Notes: generated by a model from the letters alone, not told the origin. Positions 1 to 5,729 are shown, numbered from the stretch's first letter. The stretch: DNA of 7,486 bases from Actinomycetes bacterium (GCA_021802025.1 JAKABC010000084.1:1-7486); one strand, 5' to 3'. A program made the numbers and translations.

Positions 1-1
1 G

Positions 2-118
2 AGGGGGCGCTTCTGCGTGTACCTGGCGACGGCGCCCACTGGGCGGTTCGTGGCGTCCGACGTCCGCCACGTCTTGGTCGCCGCGTGGGTGAGGGGTGCA
101 AGTTACGGCGGGTGCTAA
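2..118 (+). CDS. 3' end of an unidentified gene (partial)
   Basis: An open frame enters from the left edge and ends at a TAA at 116-118, giving 38 residues (from RGRFCVYLATAPTG to ASYGGC). By hand count, about nine in ten of its codons end in G or C, as in the confident genes here; the next plus-strand frame is clearly poorer at third positions. It converges on the aldo/keto reductase gene, whose stop lies 24 bases further on. I do not recognise the family, and the fragment shows no motif. It could be a chance open frame in GC-rich DNA. Confidence 0.4.
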   Translation, partial: RGRFCVYLATAPTGRFVASDVRHVLVAAWVRGASYGGC

Positions 119-142
119 CGCGCTCGCGCGCCTCGGGGACCG

Positions 143-1117
143 TCAGGACATCAAACTCACGAGATCGACGCGCTCCATCACCTCGTCGGTGAGCAGGGGC
201 ACGACCTCGAGCGACGCCATGTTCTGGCGTACCTGCTCGACGCGCGACGCGCCGGTGATGACCGTCGAGACGTGGGGGTTCTTCACGCACCAGGCCAGGG
301 CGAACTGGGCGAGGGGCACGTCGAGCTCGTCGGCGATCTTCTTGAGCTCGCGGACCTGGGCCTGACGGGTCTCGTTGGTGACGTGCTGGCGGATCCACTC
401 GTAGCCCGGTAGCGCGGCGCGCGACCCCTCCGGCACGCCGTCGAGGTACTTGCCAGTGAGCGCCCCGCTCGCCAATGGCGACCAGATCGTGGTGCCCAAG
501 CCGATGTCCTCGTACAGGCGGGCGTACTCCTTCTCCACCCGGTCGCGGTGGAGGATGTTGTACTCGGGCTGCTCCATGAGGGGCTTGTGGAGGTGGTGGC
601 GCTCGGCGATCTCGTAGGCGGCGCGGATCTCGTCGGCCGACCACTCCGAGGTTCCCCAGTAGAGGGCCTGACCCCGGTCGATGATGTCGCTCATCGCCCA
701 TACCGTCTCTTCGATCGGGGTGTGCTTGTCGGGCCGGTGGCAGAAGAGCAGGTCGACGAAGTCGAGTCCCAGTCTCTCCAGCGAGCCGTCGATCGCCTGG
801 AGCAGGTACTTGCGGTTAAGGGTGTTGCGCATGTTGGGCATCTCGTGGAGACCCCAGAAGAGCTTGGTGGAGATGACGTACTCGTGGCGGTCCCAGCCCA
901 ATTCGCGGATCGCCGCACCCATGACGGTCTCGGACTCGCCCGCGGCGTAGGCCTCGGCGTTGTCGAAGAAGTTGACGCCGGCCTCTTTAGCCACGCCCAT
1001 GCACTCGACCGCCTGCTCGACCGACTTGATCTGGTCGGAGTTGGCGAAGGTCACCCACGACCCGAACGACAGCACGCTGACCTTCAGGCCGGAACGGCCC
1101 AGGCGACGGTACTCCAT
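143..1117 (-). CDS. Aldo/keto reductase, Kv-beta-like
   Basis: A 324-residue NADPH-dependent oxidoreductase, presumably cytosolic, that would reduce carbonyl compounds; its substrate cannot be read from sequence. The N-terminus MEYRRLGRSGLKVS opens a TIM barrel typical of the family. The catalytic tetrad is visible: Asp52 and Tyr57 in FDNAEAY, Lys85 in ISTKLFWG, and His117 in LLFCHRPD. ALYWGTSEWS and the C-terminal cofactor-binding stretch (TVITGASRVEQV) resemble bacterial relatives of the voltage-gated K+ channel beta subunit, and the length is normal. The ATG at 1117 is chosen because AGGAGGA lies five bases upstream and the family similarity begins there. The frame stays open to 1183, but that extension is basic and proline-rich and overlaps the next gene. 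The gene lies 28 bases downstream of the small membrane protein gene and probably shares its transcript. No link to leucine synthesis is evident. Confidence 0.93.
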   Translation of the reverse strand: MEYRRLGRSGLKVSVLSFGSWVTFANSDQIKSVEQAVECMGVAKEAGVNFFDNAEAYAAGESETVMGAAIRELGWDRHEYVISTKLFWGLHEMPNMRNTLNRKYLLQAIDGSLERLGLDFVDLLFCHRPDKHTPIEETVWAMSDIIDRGQALYWGTSEWSADEIRAAYEIAERHHLHKPLMEQPEYNILHRDRVEKEYARLYEDIGLGTTIWSPLASGALTGKYLDGVPEGSRAALPGYEWIRQHVTNETRQAQVRELKKIADELDVPLAQFALAWCVKNPHVSTVITGASRVEQVRQNMASLEVVPLLTDEVMERVDLVSLMS

Positions 1118-1122
1118 CTTCT

Positions 1123-1129
1123 TCCTCCT
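1123..1129 (-). promoter_or_regulatory. Ribosome binding site of the aldo/keto reductase
   Basis: On the minus strand AGGAGGA sits five bases before the ATG at 1117. It is the strongest Shine-Dalgarno sequence in the window and settles the start against the longer open frame reaching 1183. Confidence 0.85.
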
Positions 1130-1145
1130 GTGGTGTGGGGCCGGG

Positions 1146-1298
1146 CTACGCGGCGGGGTTCTCGGGCACGTCGGGCCACTCATCAGTGGCGACGTCGATG
1201 GAGCCGTCGTTGCGACGCAGCATCACGACCGCGCCGGCCACCGCGGCCACGAGGGCGGCGAGTAGGACCAGTTTGAGAAGGGTCTTCACGAAGCTCAC
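1146..1298 (-). CDS. Small single-span membrane protein, 50 residues
   Basis: A GTG-started ORF (first codons GTG AGC TTC GTG AAG) encodes 50 residues. After a short N-terminus with two lysines, a hydrophobic Leu/Ala/Val-rich helix spans about residues 8-27, followed by LRRN and an acidic tail with WPDVPENPAA. This suggests a membrane-anchored protein with an N-terminal span; by the positive-inside rule the topology is ambiguous, since Lys and Arg lie on both sides. Codons mostly end in G or C. The coding call is supported by a -10-like TAGGGT exactly six bases before the GTG and by the 28-base spacing to the aldo/keto reductase gene, its likely operon partner. No Shine-Dalgarno is visible, consistent with leaderless translation. 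The function is unknown. A secretion signal is an alternative reading of the helix, but no clear cleavage site is seen. Confidence 0.7.
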   Translation of the reverse strand: MSFVKTLLKLVLLAALVAAVAGAVVMLRRNDGSIDVATDEWPDVPENPAA

Positions 1299-1304
1299 GC
1301 GCCA

Positions 1305-1310
1305 ACCCTA
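1305..1310 (-). promoter_or_regulatory. -10 element for the small membrane protein unit
   Basis: Read on the minus strand, TAGGGT fits the TAnnnT actinobacterial -10 and is followed by six bases (TGGCGC) and the GTG at 1298. Transcription would start at or next to the start codon, giving a leaderless message. No convincing -35 hexamer was found at the usual distance. Confidence 0.5.
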
Positions 1311-1335
1311 GTGGGCTCGCGCGGGAGTGGGCCCG

Positions 1336-1364
1336 TGGACGCGGCCGCCTCGTCGCGGTAGACT
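1336..1364 (+). promoter_or_regulatory. Promoter of the leu leader and leuA
   Basis: TGGACG (1336-1341) is a fair -35, followed by a 17-base spacer and the -10 TAGACT (1359-1364), a good TAnnnT match. Six bases (CAGCGC) separate the -10 from the GTG of the leader peptide at 1371, so the transcript should begin at that codon. This is the only well-formed promoter seen upstream of leuA. Confidence 0.6.
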
Positions 1365-1370
1365 CAGCGC

Positions 1371-1400
1371 GTGACCGGACGCTGCGAGCTCCTGCTGTAA
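1371..1400 (+). CDS. Leucine leader peptide (attenuator)
   Basis: The short ORF GTG ACC GGA CGC TGC GAG CTC CTG CTG TAA encodes VTGRCELLL. Its last three sense codons are consecutive leucines, and it lies between the leuA promoter and an intrinsic terminator that precedes leuA. Leader peptides rich in the end-product amino acid are the hallmark of ribosome-mediated attenuation, and leucine leaders ahead of leu genes are known in enterobacteria and actinobacteria. The inferred role is that scarce leucyl-tRNA stalls the ribosome on the leucine codons and lets transcription continue into leuA. There is no Shine-Dalgarno; the GTG six bases after the -10 suggests leaderless initiation. The main doubt is size: three leucines in a row could occur by chance, but position and content together make the call likely. 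Confidence 0.75.
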   Translation: MTGRCELLL

Positions 1401-1402
1401 CG

Positions 1403-1421
1403 GGGCGAGCTTGGCTCGCCC
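1403..1421 (+). promoter_or_regulatory. Hairpin between leader peptide and terminator
   Basis: GGGCGAGC-TTG-GCTCGCCC forms a perfect eight-base-pair stem beginning three bases after the leader stop. It sits where pause or alternative-pairing hairpins lie in attenuators. It ends two bases before the terminator stem, so it can coexist with it. Antitermination would need a further pairing, for example GGGGC (1402-1406) with GCCCC (1423-1427), which would disrupt the terminator stem. Confidence 0.6.
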
Positions 1422-1423
1422 TG

Positions 1424-1447
1424 CCCCCGCTGCGGCGGGGGTTTTTT
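1424..1447 (+). terminator. Intrinsic terminator of the leu attenuator
   Basis: CCCCCGC-TGCG-GCGGGGG is a perfect seven-base-pair GC stem with a four-base loop, followed directly by six Ts (1442-1447). A T run this long stands out in such GC-rich DNA. It lies after the promoter and leader peptide and 30 bases before the leuA start codon, so it would stop transcription before leuA unless it is overridden. Confidence 0.85.
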
Positions 1448-1466
1448 CGTATGCGGCCCCCGGTGG

Positions 1467-1472
1467 AAGGAG
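1467..1472 (+). promoter_or_regulatory. Ribosome binding site of leuA
   Basis: AAGGAG lies five bases before the ATG at 1478. It decides the start: the in-frame ATG at 1451 has no such site and sits three bases after the terminator T run. Confidence 0.85.
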
Positions 1473-1477
1473 ACGAG

Positions 1478-3154
1478 ATGCGCGAGAGCTCCCAGCGACC
1501 GAGCCCGATGGCGTACCGGAAGTACCGCCCGATCGTCCCGGTCGATCTGGCCGATCGCACGTGGCCCGACCGCCGCCTGACCCGGGCCCCGCGGTGGTGC
1601 TCGGTCGACCTACGCGACGGCAACCAGGCCCTCATCGACCCGATGGACCCCGAGCGCAAGGGGGTCATGTTCGACCAGCTGGTCGCCATGGGGTTCAAGG
1701 AGATCGAGGTCGGCTTCCCGGCCGCCTCCCAGCCCGACTTCGACTTCGTGCGCCACATCATCGACGACGACCTCATCCCCGAAGACGTCACGATCCAGGT
1801 CCTGACCCAGTGCCGCGAGGACCTGATCCGGCGGACCTACGAGTCCCTCGCGGGAGCGAGGCGCGCGATCGTCCACTTCTACAACTCGACCTCGACCCTT
1901 CAGCGCCGGGTCGTGTTCGGCCTCGACCGGGCCGGGATCACGCGCATCGCCACCGACGCCGCGGCGCTGTGTCGCTCGCTGGAGTCGACCTCGCCGGCGA
2001 CCGAGTTCTTCTACGAGTACTCGCCCGAGAGCTTCACCGGGACCGAGCTCGACTACGCGCTCGAGGTCTGCGAGGCCGTGCGGGCCGTGCTCGAGCCCAC
2101 GCCCGAGCGGCCGATGATCATGAACCTGCCCGCCACGGTCGAGATGTACACCCCCAACCTCTACGCCGACGCCATCGAGTGGTTCGCCCGCCACGTGAGC
2201 GACCGCGAGAGCGTGCTGATCTCCCTGCACCCCCACAACGACCGCGGCACGGCGGTCGCGGCGGCCGAGCTCGGCGTGCTCGCCGGCGCCGACCGGGTCG
2301 AGGGGACCCTCTTTGGCAACGGGGAGCGCACCGGCAACGTTGACGTCGTGAACCTGGCGCTCAACCTCTTCGCCCAGGGCGTCGACCCCGAGCTCGACGT
2401 GCGCGACATCGACCGGGCCCGCCACGTCGCCGAGTACGCCAACCGCCTGCCGGTGCACGTGCGCCACCCCTACGTCGGTGAGCTTGTCTACACGGCCTTC
2501 TCCGGCTCGCACCAGGACGCGATCAAAAAGGGCATGACGGCCATCGGCGACGCCTACGACGTGTGGGAGGTGCCCTACCTCCCGGTCGACCCCAAGCACC
2601 TGGGTCGCACCTACGAGGCCATCATCCGGGTCAACTCCCAGTCGGGCAAGGGCGGGGTGGCCTACGTCCTTAACGCCGAGCACGGTCTCGACCTTCCCCG
2701 GGCCCTGCAGGTCGAGTTCGCCCAGCGCGTCCAAGAGCTCACCGAGTCCTCGGGTACCGAGGCCACCCCGGCCGAGATCTGGGACGCCTTCAGCTCGACC
2801 TACCTGACCGAGAGCGCCCCGCTGCGCCTGCTCTCGAGCGAGGTGTCGACCGACGCGCGCCGCACGCTCGTCGTCGCCCAGCTCCTCGTCGACGGCGAGC
2901 ACGTCACCGTCAAGGGTGAGGGCAACGGTCCCATCGACGCCCTCATGGCCGGCCTGGCCGACGAGGTCGGGGTGCGTTTTAGCGTGCGCGACTACCACGA
3001 GCACGCCCTCACGGCGGGCTCGGGCGCCTCGGCCGTCGCCTACGTCGAGGCCGAGGGCGAGGACGGCACCACGTGGTGGGGCGTGGGGATGAGCTCGTCG
3101 ATCCTCGACGCCTCGCTCGAGGCGGTGGTCTCGGCGGCCAACCGGCGCCGCTAG
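1478..3154 (+). CDS. leuA: 2-isopropylmalate synthase
   Basis: LeuA (558 residues) condenses acetyl-CoA with 2-ketoisovalerate to 2-isopropylmalate, the committed step of leucine synthesis, in the cytosol. The catalytic TIM barrel carries DLRDGNQAL (Arg46 and Asp47, substrate and metal), HPHND at 251-255 (metal-binding histidines) and GNGERTGN at 280-287, the synthase signature. The C-terminal portion from about residue 420 matches the LeuA allosteric domain, where leucine gives feedback inhibition in the family; it includes VKGEGNGPIDAL. Length and motifs fit the long type 2 (yeast/actinobacterial) form, without the tandem-repeat insert known from Mycobacterium tuberculosis. The start follows AAGGAG. 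Expression appears to be controlled by the upstream leucine attenuator. Its TAG stop shares CTAG with the opposing leuD stop. Homocitrate synthase or citramalate synthase is less likely given the type 2 architecture and the surrounding leu genes. Confidence 0.96.
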   Translation: MRESSQRPSPMAYRKYRPIVPVDLADRTWPDRRLTRAPRWCSVDLRDGNQALIDPMDPERKGVMFDQLVAMGFKEIEVGFPAASQPDFDFVRHIIDDDLIPEDVTIQVLTQCREDLIRRTYESLAGARRAIVHFYNSTSTLQRRVVFGLDRAGITRIATDAAALCRSLESTSPATEFFYEYSPESFTGTELDYALEVCEAVRAVLEPTPERPMIMNLPATVEMYTPNLYADAIEWFARHVSDRESVLISLHPHNDRGTAVAAAELGVLAGADRVEGTLFGNGERTGNVDVVNLALNLFAQGVDPELDVRDIDRARHVAEYANRLPVHVRHPYVGELVYTAFSGSHQDAIKKGMTAIGDAYDVWEVPYLPVDPKHLGRTYEAIIRVNSQSGKGGVAYVLNAEHGLDLPRALQVEFAQRVQELTESSGTEATPAEIWDAFSSTYLTESAPLRLLSSEVSTDARRTLVVAQLLVDGEHVTVKGEGNGPIDALMAGLADEVGVRFSVRDYHEHALTAGSGASAVAYVEAEGEDGTTWWGVGMSSSILDASLEAVVSAANRRR

Positions 3155-3756
3155 CGCGCCGCCAGGCGCGCCACCGGCGTCTCGGCGGCGAGGCGGGACT
3201 CGTAGTGGGCGATCTCGGCCTCGTGGCGCAGGCTGAGCCCGATGTCGTCCCAGCCCTGGAGGAGGCGCTCGCGGGTCATCGCGTCGAGGGCGAAGGCGTG
3301 GCGCCACCCGGCGTCGGGGACCTCGACCACGAGGCGCTCGACGTCGATCGCGACGAGGCGGGCGGGGTCGGCCACGACCAGGGCCACCAGCTCGGAGAGC
3401 GCGGCGGGCTCGAGGCGCACGATCAGGAGTCCCTGCTTGGCGGCGTTGTTGGCGAAGATGTCGCCGAAGCTCGAGGCCACGACCGCGCCGAAGCCGTAGT
3501 CGAGCAGCGCCCAGACCGCGTGCTCGCGCGAGGAGCCGGTGCCGAAGCGCTCGGCGCCGAGCAGGATGGTGGCGCCGGCGTACTCGGGGCGATTCAGCAC
3601 GAAGTCGGGGTCGTCGCGCCACTCGCTGAAGAGCCCGCGGCCGAATCCGGTGCGCTCGACGCGCTTGAGCCACTCGCTGGGGATGATCTGGTCGGTGTCG
3701 ACGTCGTTGCGCCCGAGCGGGACGGCCCGGCCCTCGACGACGCGCACCGGCCTCAC
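3151..3756 (-). CDS. leuD: 3-isopropylmalate dehydratase, small subunit
   Basis: LeuD (201 residues) pairs with LeuC to isomerise 2-isopropylmalate to 3-isopropylmalate through a dehydrated intermediate. It is a swivelling aconitase-type domain; the length is typical. Motifs are NDVDTDQIIP (17-26), GSSREHA (74-80), the substrate-binding loop, and SFGDIFANN (96-104). The GTG at 3756 is chosen because it overlaps the leuC stop in GTGA, a typical translational coupling, leaves the family N-terminus intact, and has GAGGTGG (3761-3767) four bases upstream. The frame stays open well upstream, but only as a shadow of leuC. It is the last gene of the greA-leuC-leuD unit and converges on leuA with overlapping stops. 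Confidence 0.95.
   Translation of the reverse strand: MRPVRVVEGRAVPLGRNDVDTDQIIPSEWLKRVERTGFGRGLFSEWRDDPDFVLNRPEYAGATILLGAERFGTGSSREHAVWALLDYGFGAVVASSFGDIFANNAAKQGLLIVRLEPAALSELVALVVADPARLVAIDVERLVVEVPDAGWRHAFALDAMTRERLLQGWDDIGLSLRHEAEIAHYESRLAAETPVARLAAR
3154..3171. terminator. Possible bidirectional terminator hairpin at the leuA/leuD junction
   Basis: GCGCGCC-GCCA-GGCGCGC forms a perfect seven-base-pair stem starting at the last base of the leuA stop and lying within the final codons of leuD. It has no T run on either strand. Hairpins without U tracts are proposed as terminators in actinobacteria. In DNA this GC-rich a short stem can also arise by chance, so the call is tentative. Confidence 0.35.
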
Positions 3757-5159
3757 GGGGCCACCTCGGCGGGGGCGGCGAAGCGCCCGGCGACCGCGGT
3801 GGCGGCCGCGACGGCCGGTGAGACCAGGTGGGTGCGCCCGCCGCGCCCCTGGCGCCCCTCGAAGTTGCGGTTCGAGGTCGACGCGCAGCGCTGGCCCGGC
3901 TTCAGCTGGTCGGGGTTCATGCCCAGGCACATCGAGCACCCGGGTTCGCGCCACTCGAAGCCGGCCGCGACGAAGACCCGGTCGAGACCCTCGGCTTCGG
4001 CCGCCGCCTTGACCCGGTGCGAGCCCGGTACGACGAGGGCCCGCACGCCCGGGGCGACCCGCCGTCCCGCGACCACGGCCGCGGCCGCGCGCAGGTCCTC
4101 GAGGCGCGAGTTGGTGCACGAGCCGATGAACACGACGTCCACGCCCACCTCGCGCAGCGGCGTGCCCGGGGTGAGGCCCATGTAGGCGAGCGCCCGCTCG
4201 ATCGCGTCGCGCTCCTCGGGCGAGCCGGCGTCCTCGGGCGAGGGCACGACGCCGTCGAGGGGGACGACCTGGGCGGGGTTCGTGCCCCAGGTCACCCGGG
4301 GCGACAGGGTGCTCGCGTCGATCACGACCTCGGCGTCAAAGACGGCGTCGGCGTCGGAGACGAAGCTCCGCCAGCGCTCGGCCGCCTCGTCGAAGGCGGG
4401 ACCCTCGGGCACGCCCGGGCGACCGCGCAGGTACTCGATCGTCGTCTCGTCGACCGCGATCAGTCCGGCGCGCGCGCCGGCCTCGATCGACATGTTGCAC
4501 ACCGTCATGCGCCCCTCCATCGAGAGGGCCCGGATCGCCTCGCCCCGGTACTCGATGACGTGTCCCGCGCCCCCGCCGGTGCCGAGGCGCCCGATGATCG
4601 CGAGCACCAGGTCCTTCGCGCTCACCCCGGCCGCGAGGCGACCCTCGACGGTCACGGCCATCGTGCGGGCGCGCTGCTGGGGGATCGTCTGGGTCGCCAG
4701 GACGTGCTCGACCTCGCTCGTGCCGATGCCGAAGGCCAGCGCGGCGAGGGCGCCGTGGGTCGAGGTGTGCGAGTCGCCACAGACGATCGTCATCCCGGGC
4801 TGGGAGACCCCGAGCTCGGGGCCGATCACGTGGACGATGCCCTGGTTGGCGTCGCCGCGGGGAAAGAGCGTGACCCCGAACTCGGCGCAGTTCTCCTCGA
4901 GCACCTCGAGCTGGCGGCGCGAGACCGGGTCGGCGACCGGGACCGAGGGGGGGTCGGTGGGGACGTTGTGGTCGGCCGTGGCCAGGGTCCGCTCGGGCCG
5001 GCGCACCCGCCGGCCGTTCAGGCGCAGCCCGTCGAAGGCCTGGGGGCTCGTGACCTCGTGGACCAGGTGGAGGTCGACGTAGAGCAGGGTCGGCTCGCCC
5101 TCGGGGGCGGCCACGACGTGCTCGTCGAAGATCTTGTCGTAGAGGGTGCGCCCGGCCAC
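3753..5159 (-). CDS. leuC: 3-isopropylmalate dehydratase, large subunit
   Basis: LeuC (468 residues) carries the [4Fe-4S] cluster and catalytic core of isopropylmalate isomerase. The N-terminus AGRTLYDKIFDEHVV is the family opening. VDLHLVHEVTSPQAFDGLR and CGDSHTSTHGA follow. The three cluster-ligand cysteines are in place: Cys348 in GSCTNSR, and Cys408 and Cys411 in PGCSMCLGMNPD. SNRNFEGRQG near 429-438 is the C-terminal signature. Length matches the bacterial two-subunit enzyme, and leuD follows with a four-base overlap. The GTG at 5159 comes directly after the greA stop codon (TAGGTG on the coding strand), with no clear Shine-Dalgarno, so translation probably depends on ribosomes finishing greA. 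Aconitase is excluded by the short length and separate small subunit. Homoaconitase is unlikely in this context. Confidence 0.96.
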   Translation of the reverse strand: MAGRTLYDKIFDEHVVAAPEGEPTLLYVDLHLVHEVTSPQAFDGLRLNGRRVRRPERTLATADHNVPTDPPSVPVADPVSRRQLEVLEENCAEFGVTLFPRGDANQGIVHVIGPELGVSQPGMTIVCGDSHTSTHGALAALAFGIGTSEVEHVLATQTIPQQRARTMAVTVEGRLAAGVSAKDLVLAIIGRLGTGGGAGHVIEYRGEAIRALSMEGRMTVCNMSIEAGARAGLIAVDETTIEYLRGRPGVPEGPAFDEAAERWRSFVSDADAVFDAEVVIDASTLSPRVTWGTNPAQVVPLDGVVPSPEDAGSPEERDAIERALAYMGLTPGTPLREVGVDVVFIGSCTNSRLEDLRAAAAVVAGRRVAPGVRALVVPGSHRVKAAAEAEGLDRVFVAAGFEWREPGCSMCLGMNPDQLKPGQRCASTSNRNFEGRQGRGGRTHLVSPAVAAATAVAGRFAAPAEVAP

Positions 5160-5636
5160 CTAGCGGATCCCGGCGACGCGCACGCGTAGCGTGCCCGAGG
5201 GGGCCTCGTACTCCACGGTGTCGCCGACGCCGTGGCCCAACAGGGCCTGGCCCAGCGGCGAGGAGGGCGAGGCCACCGGCACCCCTTCGGTGCGCTCTTC
5301 GATCGAGCCGATGAAGAACTCCTGGGCCTCGTCGTCGCCGTCGCCCTCGTAGATCACCGACACGATCGAGGCGTGCTGGACGACCCCGGCGTTCTCGTCG
5401 CGCTCGACGATCTCGTGGTTGCGGATCACCTGGTCGATCTGGCGGATGCGGGCCTCCATCTTGCCCTGAGCGTCCTTGGCGGCGTGGTAGTCGCCGTTCT
5501 CCGACAGGTCGCCCAGGGCGCGGGCCGCCTCGATGACCCGGGCGATCTCGGTGCGCCCGATCGTCGTGAGGTGGTCGTACTCGGCCGTGAGCTTCTCGAG
5601 GGTCTCTCGGGTTATGCGGTGGACGGAGTCGGACAT
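5160..5636 (-). CDS. greA: Transcription elongation factor GreA
   Basis: GreA (158 residues, the usual size) binds in the secondary channel of RNA polymerase and stimulates cleavage of backtracked transcripts. The N-terminal coiled coil (about residues 8-75) carries the tip motif GDLSENGDYHAAK. Asp43 and Glu46 correspond to the acidic tip residues that assist cleavage in E. coli GreA. The C-terminal FKBP-like domain includes ASPSSPLGQALLGHGVGD and ends in VRVAGIR. The ATG at 5636 is preferred: GAGG (5642-5645) lies five bases upstream, and the family N-terminus begins there. The open frame extends to 6647, but that is antisense to leuB. The gene is first in a minus-strand unit with leuC and leuD, its stop touching the leuC start. 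It is divergent from leuB. It is a core factor with no direct role in leucine synthesis, so its position is unusual. Confidence 0.95.
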   Translation of the reverse strand: MSDSVHRITRETLEKLTAEYDHLTTIGRTEIARVIEAARALGDLSENGDYHAAKDAQGKMEARIRQIDQVIRNHEIVERDENAGVVQHASIVSVIYEGDGDDEAQEFFIGSIEERTEGVPVASPSSPLGQALLGHGVGDTVEYEAPSGTLRVRVAGIR

Positions 5637-5641
5637 GGCTA

Positions 5642-5645
5642 CCTC
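5642..5645 (-). promoter_or_regulatory. Ribosome binding site of greA
   Basis: GAGG on the minus strand, five bases before the ATG at 5636. It supports this start over the in-frame ATG ten codons upstream, which overlaps the putative -10. Confidence 0.6.
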
Positions 5646-5661
5646 AACTGGTGGAAAGGCC

Positions 5662-5667
5662 ATTCTA
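5662..5667 (-). promoter_or_regulatory. Putative -10 element of the greA-leuC-leuD unit
   Basis: TAGAAT on the minus strand is a near-consensus -10, preceded by CCGG and 25 bases before the greA ATG. It would give a leader of about 18 bases containing the GAGG site. No good -35 is seen 16-18 bases upstream. Confidence 0.5.
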
Positions 5668-5694
5668 CCGGCGACCTTCCCGACGGACCCGAGT

Positions 5695-5723
5695 TTGCCC
5701 CGGTCAGCGGGCTCGACCAGAAT
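5695..5723 (+). promoter_or_regulatory. Putative promoter of leuB-ilvE
   Basis: TTGCCC (5695-5700), a 17-base spacer and CAGAAT (5718-5723) make a moderate promoter. The -10 ends six bases before the leuB ATG, the same distance as at the leu leader and the small membrane protein gene, so the message may be leaderless. The first base of the -10 departs from TAnnnT. Confidence 0.4.
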
Positions 5724-5729
5724 GGACCG

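Noticed and set aside
119..130. A CGCG-CTCG-CGCG hairpin as terminator between the partial gene and the aldo/keto reductase.
   Set aside because: The stem is only four base pairs with no T run; in CG-rich DNA this is expected by chance.
1118..1183. A 22-residue N-terminal extension of the aldo/keto reductase starting at 1183.
   Set aside because: It overlaps the small membrane protein gene, has no family similarity, and is bypassed by the strong AGGAGGA site before 1117.
1371..1447. A T-box or other riboswitch upstream of leuA.
   Set aside because: The region between promoter and terminator is too short for a T-box, and no T-box consensus is visible. The leader peptide explains it better.
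1451..1477. An upstream in-frame ATG for leuA at 1451.
   Set aside because: It lies three bases after the terminator T run and lacks a ribosome binding site, whereas the ATG at 1478 has AAGGAG five bases upstream.
1183..1791. A 202-codon minus-strand frame spanning the leu leader region and the start of leuA.
   Set aside because: It runs through the promoter, attenuator hairpins and antisense of leuA, with no recognisable domain.
1610..3673. A 687-codon open frame on the minus strand antisense to leuA and part of leuD's region.
   Set aside because: It is Arg/Gly/Val-rich, shows no family motif, and overlaps leuA and leuD, which carry complete motif sets. Long antisense frames are expected in DNA this GC-rich.
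3073..5189. Long plus-strand open frames (3073-4185 and 3828-5189) opposite leuD and leuC.
   Set aside because: Both are low-complexity translations without recognisable domains and lie entirely opposite genes with conserved catalytic residues.
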